Origin: Vandiemenella viatica
Taxonomy: Eukaryota > Arthropoda > Insecta > Orthoptera > Morabidae
NCBI GenBank assembly: GCA_031002005.1
Contig: JARYHS010008074.1
Location: 12,160,924 to 12,224,923, forward strand
Length of the DNA: 64,000 bases
Direction: 5' to 3'
Shown: piece by piece, positions 57,050 to 64,000 of the stretch
How the letters are laid out: each line of letters opens with the position of its first letter
Numbering within the stretch: position 1 is the stretch's first letter
Position numbers and translations under genes: made by a program
Notes under the pieces: model-generated
What the model was told of the DNA's origin: nothing
The model's input: the letters and a program-made list of their open reading frames with translations, nothing else
The model's database searches: none

Positions 57050-59216
57050 AATTATCTTTTTTTGTAGTATTTCTTATTATTATACTTTTATTGTAAAACT
57101 CCTCCCCTGTCTACTGTTGTGATTTAGGATTTTTAATTTTAAACTTCTTCAGCATTTTTTGTAAATTATTTGTCACTTCACTTGGTAACTTATTTCAGTC
57201 CCTGACACCCTTACCCAAAAAAGTAAATTTTCTCATTTCCTTAGGCATAAAATCAAGTGCCAGCTAGTGCCCATGGTTATCTTTCCCATTCCATGCACTA
57301 TTCCTAATTCTTCAACCAATATCCTTCCAAGCTCCATCACCAACATACACCTTCTATCCTCCAAGCACTCAATCACCATCATCCGGTCTTCCAAAGACTT
57401 CCAATTCAGCTCCTTTATCATATAAGATACCGAGTGAGCCCTGTAGAAATTTCCAAAAACAGATCTAGCCATTCTACTTTGAGCTCCATCACCAACATAC
57501 ACCTTCTATCCTCCAAGCACTCAATCACCATCATCCGGTCTTCCAAAGACTTCCAATTCAGCTCCTTTATCATATAAGATACCGAGTGAGCCCTGTAGAA
57601 ATTTCCAAAAACAGATCTAGCCATTCTACTTTGAACCTCTTTCATCTCTTGTATTTGGGTCACAAACTACATCACTATATTCAAGCAATGGTCTGATCAA
57701 AGTTTTGTAACATTTTTTTTTTTTTTTTAACTTCTCTGGTACACCTTCTCATCACTCTCTACACTAGCCCAGTGGGCCATGCCCAGTTGAGTTTCAAGCC
57801 TTCAACAAGCATTTCTGTCCTCACCCTATAATCAAAACCAAGCTTCAGTTTTTTCTCCAGGAACCTGATAAGCTGACATTCTTGGAATTTATCTTCATAC
57901 TGTGTTGACATACTCGGTTAGATATTCTATCAGGTCACCCTGCAGCTGTTCAGTCTTCTCCTGTTTTGATCTTATCGTGTACCATTTTGTCATCTGCAAA
58001 TAATCTAAATTCTGACTGTAAGCCATCAACACAATCATTCATTAGAATCATGAATAGCAGTGGTCTCAGTTCCCTTCCATGTGGTTCTCCCATATTCACT
58101 TCCACCCCTTTTGAACTGCATATCCTACTCTTAACTTTTTACTTTCTGCTTGTTAGAATCCTCTATACAGAAACTCACTTTTTCATCAATTCCAATAGTT
58201 TTTAATTTGTTTAAGACCATTTTATGGCTCACTTTGTCTAATGTCTTAGAAAGATCTAGTGCTACACGTTCAACTTCATCTTCCTTGTCCAATTTATCCA
58301 AAATGCCTTGCATATAGCCCACTATCTGAAATTCACATGAATATCCTTGTTTAAAACCATGTTACCAATTTGCAAACCAGTTTCTTTCCTCAGACATTTC
58401 TGATGTAATTTCATACCAATCTCTCAATCATTTTGCCTATCACTGATTTCAACTACTCGGCCTTTAGTATTAAACCCTATATGCCACCCTCCTTTATGAA
58501 CAGGTACTGTTATTGATCTTTTCTAGTCTGCTGGTAAGCAGCAAGACTAACTCATTTGAAATAAAATTTCGATGCAAGGTACAAAATTGCGTCCCACTAT
58601 CTTTAATACATCTGTAGTAATATTATCTACATGTGCCCCTCTGCACTTTTTTTAACTTTCAGAGTTCCTTCATAATTTGTAGTTTCCTCATTTTTACTTA
58701 TATTGACACTCTTCTGATTTTTTCCTCCCATCTCAGGATGCTAGTTCCCAATGGTCTCATAAACCAGTCACTCAATATCTCTGCCATTTGCAAATCTCCA
58801 GTAACTTCTTATCTATTGTTATCTGCAATTGCCTGAATACCTTCTCTTTCCCTCAGTTTTCTAACCCACAGCCATAGAAATTTCTACACACATTGTTCAG
58901 TGGTCTCCCTGCACCAATAATATTTTTCATATTTACCATCTCCTTGAACTCTTCCTGCTTCACCTACAGTACTTGTCCTTTCCATCAAATGTCTCTTCAA
59001 TTCTAAAATTTGGCCCTTTTTATAATTGTATCTATTTTGCCTTCAATTTTTGACACTCGTTTACTAAATCCTACAACATACAGCAGAACTGCATTGTGAT
59101 CACTTATTCCTTCAGTTACTTGACGCACCACAAGAATTTTCATCAGGTTTTATTGGAAAGATATCCATGTTTGGTCCCCTTGCTTTCTGCTCTGCCACTA
59201 GTCTAGAAGTTGGATA
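57050..59216 (-). pseudogene. LINE-A copy, reverse strand
   Basis: Aligns with the 35943-37730 copy: C-terminal tail near 57230-57330, SRMARSVFGNF and DRMMVIECLEDRRCML (degraded thumb), RT motif B/C region around 57950-58100, VERVALDLSKTLDKVSHK (motif A) near 58200-58260. The endonuclease end (a GISDHNAV-like motif) lies near 59080-59130, and the reading resumes beyond the 59233-59675 insertion. Heavily mutated. Confidence 0.85.
57331..57634. repeat. Perfect 152-bp tandem duplication
   Basis: 57331-57482 and 57483-57634 look identical at every base I compared, including the start GCTCCATCACCAACATACAC and the end CATTCTACTTTGA. It lies within the LINE-A C-terminal region, whose other copies have one unit. 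Confidence 0.9.
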
Positions 59217-59232
59217 GTTGATATAGTCTTGT

Positions 59233-59675
59233 GTGAGTGGAGACTTTCCCGGCGTATCTCTCGTCGGAGAGAAAGAGCCTGGAAACCTATCATTAGTGAT
59301 CTCTCCGACGAGAGCGTAGCAGATCCGCACCAGCTAACGACACCAGTTGGGTGCCGCAGCGCATTAAGCTAGCGGTCATGGCCAATCAGCAGTGGACACA
59401 CAGCATCACTGACCACCTGCACATCCGGGCGCGGGGGGAGCTAGTGGCGCCGGTGACCGCAGCGGGCTGCGTATAAAGCCAACGCTCTCGACCAACCGGA
59501 GCGAGCGGGCCTTTCAGCTGAAGGGTATATAGGAGGTTCGACGTGCGGCCAAGCCAGTCGAGGCAGAGACAGTCTGCTGAGAACATATCGAAGATACCTG
59601 ATGAAGACAGCAGAGTCATCTGTCGAAGCGTCGTGTTTTTACACCACCATCCGGCTAGACACCCGTTAAGATTTT
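59233..59675. mobile_element. GC-rich 443-bp retroelement with 16-bp target duplication
   Basis: Bounded by perfect 16-bp duplications GTTGATATAGTCTTGT (59217-59232, 59676-59691), a length typical of target-primed retrotransposition, and ends GTTAAGATTTT. No ORF is recognised. It is much richer in G+C than the LINE-A copy it splits, and contains an 18-bp complementary pair (TCTCTCGTCGGAGAGA and TCTCTCCGACGAGAG) near its start and a hammerhead-like motif near its 3' end. May be a non-autonomous Penelope-type element or a SINE. Confidence 0.75.
59598..59628 (+). ncRNA. Hammerhead-like motif near 3' end of the short retroelement
   Basis: CTGATGA (core), stem GACAG/CTGTC around a 9-nt loop, then GAAG in place of GAAA. 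The general arrangement resembles the Penelope 3' motif at 23.3 and 25.6 kb. Stem I and the cleavage triplet are not evident. Confidence 0.3.
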
Positions 59676-59691
59676 GTTGATATAGTCTTGT

Positions 59692-60170
59692 TTCCACCTT
59701 GTCCTCTTTTCTCAAAACTTTGCTATTTTCCTTTTATGGTAAATGCATGAGACAAGTTCATAAATTATAATATTAGAAAGTATAATAATATCTTACATGT
59801 TTTATATATTCATTATGTTTAATATTAACCTTACCTTATCATATTCAAAGTGTAACATGAACTTTTTTTTTCATTTTAATTTCTATACAAAAAATGTAAG
59901 AAACAACTCCTGTTATCTCTTATTTTACAATTTAATGCTGTTCACATGTATCTCAAATTTTTGATTATCGTAGTCAAGTAAAAGGTTTTTCTCTTCTCTA
60001 AAACAGGAAACAAATTACTTTGTGGTGGTAGTAGAAATTCATTCTTGAAAAGCTTCATGATATGAGTAAACTTTCTCTCTTTAAATTATTAGATTATTTG
60101 GATAGGATGTTTTCAAGTAACTGTATTTGACTTTAAATGATGAACATTTTTATGAAAAGTTTAGAAGTAA
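59692..60170. other. LINE-A edge then unassigned intron sequence
   Basis: The first ~50 bp continue the interrupted LINE-A copy; beyond that is AT-rich intron with nothing recognised. Confidence 0.45.
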
Positions 60171-60174
60171 AGTA

Positions 60175-61091
60175 CAAGGGTAGGCTGAAAAGAAATGCAC
60201 ACGTGCTTGTAGAACATGAATAAAAAAATAGAAAGATCTGGCAAAAAGTATATTAAAGTACAGTTCTTAAGCTTTACTATCTTATATTTATTTTTCAACA
60301 TATTTACCATTAAGGCTAACACATTTCTCCCAACTAGTAATAAGTTTTTTTAATTTTGTCGCTGAAAAATTCTTCACTTTTCTCGAATCCAGGATTTGAC
60401 AGCTGTCTCTACCTCATCATCCAAGGTGTAATGATTACCTTTGAGGTCTCTCTTGAGTAGAGGAAACAAATAAAAATCACAAGGCACAAGATCTGGGCAG
60501 TAAGGAGGGTGTGGAATCAGTTAAAACTCAATGTTTCGTATAGTCTCTACTGTTGTGTGTGAGGTGTGTGGACGAACGTTGTCGTGTTGCAAGAGTATTG
60601 GCGCCAGGCTTCCTCTAACATGACAAACTCGATGTCGGAGGTGTTTTAGCGTCTGTATGTACTAAGAAGAATTTACGTTGCTCCTCGTTCCAGAAAATTG
60701 GTCACATTGGTCTGTGGCAATGATCAGATGTCTCCTGTGTTTTCATCAACAGTTATGAATTTTCCAGGCTCGCAGTCATGAAGTTTTACTGCACATCGAT
60801 TTACAGTAGACCTATCAACAGCATCATCTCTGTAAACAACCTTTAAACAATGATGAATCTCAGTAGGAGTCACTTTTTCAGCAGTTAAAAATTTGATAAC
60901 GGCACGCTGTATAATAGCATTAGAACACGTCTCCATACTTCTGCTTCTCAAAATACACTGAATGAATTCAATGACTTCAAACCTGCGCATGTGTAAAGAG
61001 GGAGAATGTTACTTCCACATGCCACACGCTTCTGAAGGTCATTTCGTTCATGCTGTACATGCTTTTGTGCATTTCTTCTTAGCCTACCTTC
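60175..61091 (-). mobile_element. mariner transposon with internal deletion
   Basis: A 917-bp element flanked by TA, with matched ends (AAGGGTAGGCTGAAAAGAAATGCAC left; right end reverse-complemented GAAGGTAGGCTAAGAAGAAATGCAC). On the reverse strand, an N-terminal block (RAVIKFLTAEKVTPTEIHHC, DDAVDRSTVNR) is followed by a deletion. Then comes the catalytic C-terminus: HDNVRPHTSHTTVETI, a stop, HPPYCPDLVPCDFYLF, giving a 34-residue spacing between the two Asp. The middle, with the first Asp, is missing, so it can only be moved by another copy. Confidence 0.92.
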
Positions 61092-61980
61092 TATAATTTT
61101 AAAAACTGTTGTTTGTTTAATTGCTATATTTCGATATTACATACATTTTGTCTAAATTTTATCTGTTTTTAATAAATTTATCTTTTTCTTGTGTCAAAAA
61201 ATTCTGAGGTAATGTTGTGACCTGGTACTACAGAATATGTAGCAAATACACAAAGTTAATGTAGTTATTCATTTGAAATTTCTTCGTTAACCAAGCAGCA
61301 CAGTTGTGGCGGCCAATGTAACTAACAGTTTGGGTATGATTAGATTCTAAAGTTTTCCATGTTATTGAGGCCATGTCCAGCCTTAAGGTTCAACGCATTT
61401 TATTAAATTGTATTGTAAATACTCTGAAGTTTTACAAATGACATTTTAAATAAATTAAGGAAACTTACAATTCTTAGGTTAAATAAGTTGAACTCGGTGA
61501 TGATTTAGGAAATAATAAAAAAAATAAGATCTAGATGAATACAAGTAACAATCGTGTCCATATTTATAGGTTCCTCTTCTCAATACTGATACCAGATATA
61601 CTAAATGATAGTGTTACAACTTTCACCATTTGTTTGTCAGTTAACACATTGTGATTTTCTTTCTCTCTCTATAAACTCACATTTGACAAAGAAATCTTTG
61701 GTTATAATTTTCAACTTTTCTATCACCTAAAATGTTTAATGCAATTTTTCAAAAGCAAACTTAAAGTATAATTCACTAAGTTAATTTAACAAGTATTGAG
61801 GTTTAGTGAAAAAATGTACAACACTAAAGAATGTGAGTTTTTTTTTCATATAAGATCAACCTTCAACTTAGCTTAATATTTCATTATTTTCTCCATTTTT
61901 AGATGCCAAATCAGCATATTTCTGTCAGTTAACCTGCAAATTAAATGTACATGATTTTCATGTGTTTCAAAAAATTTCAG

Positions 61981-62124
61981 GGGTTGCCTTCTACTTGGAA
62001 TGAGTGTTGGTTTTTTTAGCAATCTCATAACTATTTATGGCACCAGAAATACTGCTCTTGAACATGTGATGGCAGCTTCTTCTTCTAGCTGGTTGCAAGA
62101 CCATGTATCTGATTTAAGCCAAAG
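61981..62124 (+). CDS. SLC30A6: Zinc transporter ZnT6-like, exon D
   Basis: Acceptor AAATTTCAG, donor CAAAG|GTAAGC, phase 2 in and 2 out. The first base completes Thr of the EIHT motif, then GCLLLGMSVGFFSNLITIYG, TRNTALEHVMAASSSSWLQD, HVSDLSQ. Aligns to GRLLVGTFVALCFNLFTM and AASTSWLQEHVADLSRS of vertebrate ZnT6 (helix 4 and following loop). The remaining helices and the C-terminal domain would lie further downstream. Confidence 0.95.
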
Positions 62125-62675
62125 GTAAGCAAGTTTTCCATTAGTTACAAAAACAAAAAAACATAGGACACCCAAGGGCAGCTAGCATGTAACTTTGTAA
62201 TAATGCTATGGAACAATAAACCAATGAAGAGAAAGCTACAGTAGTTCTATACTCATGTCCATAAGTTAAGGGATCTTCAAGATCAATGAGAAATAATTGA
62301 ATCATGACAATAATGTGTGGGCTAAACTGTGGCTGCACAACACACAAACATACGATAAACCTGACAAATCAGTATGAGACTGCTTAGTGAGGTGAAAATA
62401 GTCTGTGTGAGCAGATTCTTGGGTGCAGTGGTTCTGACGGTGTTGTTGTATGTGGCACACAATATTAAAGTCATAGGAAAGTAGGATGACACAGAGAATT
62501 CCTCTGGATGGTCTTACATATGGTAAGATCATTGGAAGATTATAGGCTGGTCACAGCCAGCACTAGGAGTTGCATTTCACCCCACCAGCTAATATCCAGC
62601 CAGGTAGTTATTTTGCTTAAGTGCCCAAAGACTTCCAACAGCACAATGTCTGCCCAGGCTAGAGACCTCACAGCA
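62125..62675 (+). other. Start of ZnT6 intron 4
   Basis: Begins GTAAGC; no further exon seen before the gap. Confidence 0.7.
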
Positions 62676-63675
62676 NNNNNNNNNNNNNNNNNNNNNNNNN
62701 NNNNNNNNNNNNNNNNNNNNNNNNNNNNNNNNNNNNNNNNNNNNNNNNNNNNNNNNNNNNNNNNNNNNNNNNNNNNNNNNNNNNNNNNNNNNNNNNNNNN
62801 NNNNNNNNNNNNNNNNNNNNNNNNNNNNNNNNNNNNNNNNNNNNNNNNNNNNNNNNNNNNNNNNNNNNNNNNNNNNNNNNNNNNNNNNNNNNNNNNNNNN
62901 NNNNNNNNNNNNNNNNNNNNNNNNNNNNNNNNNNNNNNNNNNNNNNNNNNNNNNNNNNNNNNNNNNNNNNNNNNNNNNNNNNNNNNNNNNNNNNNNNNNN
63001 NNNNNNNNNNNNNNNNNNNNNNNNNNNNNNNNNNNNNNNNNNNNNNNNNNNNNNNNNNNNNNNNNNNNNNNNNNNNNNNNNNNNNNNNNNNNNNNNNNNN
63101 NNNNNNNNNNNNNNNNNNNNNNNNNNNNNNNNNNNNNNNNNNNNNNNNNNNNNNNNNNNNNNNNNNNNNNNNNNNNNNNNNNNNNNNNNNNNNNNNNNNN
63201 NNNNNNNNNNNNNNNNNNNNNNNNNNNNNNNNNNNNNNNNNNNNNNNNNNNNNNNNNNNNNNNNNNNNNNNNNNNNNNNNNNNNNNNNNNNNNNNNNNNN
63301 NNNNNNNNNNNNNNNNNNNNNNNNNNNNNNNNNNNNNNNNNNNNNNNNNNNNNNNNNNNNNNNNNNNNNNNNNNNNNNNNNNNNNNNNNNNNNNNNNNNN
63401 NNNNNNNNNNNNNNNNNNNNNNNNNNNNNNNNNNNNNNNNNNNNNNNNNNNNNNNNNNNNNNNNNNNNNNNNNNNNNNNNNNNNNNNNNNNNNNNNNNNN
63501 NNNNNNNNNNNNNNNNNNNNNNNNNNNNNNNNNNNNNNNNNNNNNNNNNNNNNNNNNNNNNNNNNNNNNNNNNNNNNNNNNNNNNNNNNNNNNNNNNNNN
63601 NNNNNNNNNNNNNNNNNNNNNNNNNNNNNNNNNNNNNNNNNNNNNNNNNNNNNNNNNNNNNNNNNNNNNNNNNNN
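62676..63675. other. Scaffold gap (1000 N)
   Basis: Exactly 1000 Ns; a further zinc-transporter exon may be hidden here. Confidence 1.
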
Positions 63676-64000
63676 TTTTGCCTGGAACCTTCGATCCTTC
63701 TGTGTAAATATTAAATACGTTGTCACCTAACGTTGAAATATAATTGATAAATTTTTGATTAATATTTGGATTTCTGACTACTTACAGAAAATGTACATGA
63801 TTTGTTTCTAGACGTAGTTCGTAGGGTTCAAGATATATATGGTGTGTTTTGTAGGATATGACCTTATCTTTGCTATTTTTTCCAGAACGTGTAGGCTTCA
63901 AGAAGTGGTAGCCTAGCACTATTCTTGCCATCGGTGTTTAGCCTTTCCATCACCTTAAAGCGTTCATGTAGTGGGTGCTTACTGTACCCTAATTTTTCTA
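63676..64000. other. No recognised gene
   Basis: 325 bp of AT-rich sequence without a visible exon. Confidence 0.5.

Larger units (their letters stand above)
56944..61980 (+). other. ZnT6 intron 3 (5.0 kb)
   Basis: GTGAGT ... AAATTTCAG. Holds a LINE-A copy with a tandem duplication and a nested short retroelement, and an internally deleted mariner. Nothing recognised in 59760-60170 or 61100-61970. Confidence 0.8.

Noticed and set aside
57331..57634. CRISPR-like direct repeats
   Set aside because: Only two adjacent units without spacers, inside a LINE, in a eukaryotic sequence.

Overview
This window is eukaryotic, most likely from a large-genome insect (arthropod). It is AT-rich, has spliced coding exons with GT/AG borders, and is packed with animal-type transposable elements (several LINE clades, Penelope-like, Gypsy, hAT, mariner/Tc1, pogo-type, Harbinger-type, Helitrons). 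There are two 1000-N scaffold gaps. No operon, CRISPR array or prokaryotic signal is present. The species cannot be fixed from sequence alone.

Layout. 1-5.7 kb: relics of two LINEs and a Tc1-like transposase. 7.3-16.5 kb: a nested stack in which an RTE-clade LINE is split by a hAT element (itself carrying a small MITE), by a Helitron, and by a second hAT of the Charlie/ZBED type that contains a Penelope fragment, a duplicated segment, a gap and a SINE-like unit. 16.5-20.3 kb: a reverse-strand Gypsy element with one LTR, split by DNA elements that carry a LINE tail. 20.9-28 kb: a LINE copy, two Penelope-like elements facing each other, and a Helitron whose exact empty site is preserved in a duplicate near 12.8 kb. 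28-38 kb: the most interesting part. A 3.37-kb DNA transposon (32567-35934) with about 690-bp terminal inverted repeats and perfect 8-bp target duplications encodes the two ends of a cysteine-rich protein: an N-terminal part with two CxxC...HxxC modules and a C-terminal CXC domain. A 586-bp non-autonomous relative, also with a perfect 8-bp duplication, lies at 28330-28915. 38.6-41.9 kb: a young, near full-length RTE-like LINE on the reverse strand.

43.8-62.1 kb holds the only host gene I can name: four exons of a ZnT6-type zinc transporter (SLC30A6 homologue), forward strand, including a 43-nt microexon. All splice phases match. Its introns carry a pogo-type MITE, a family of foldback repeats, a degenerate ~185-bp tandem array, a Helitron, two LINE copies, two mariners and a short GC-rich retroelement with a 16-bp target duplication. 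The 3' exons lie beyond the second gap or the window edge. A possible exon of an unrecognised gene sits just upstream at 43.4 kb.

Apart from the zinc transporter, the coding capacity here belongs to mobile elements, nearly all broken. Nested insertions, target duplications and one empty site allow the order of several insertions to be read directly.
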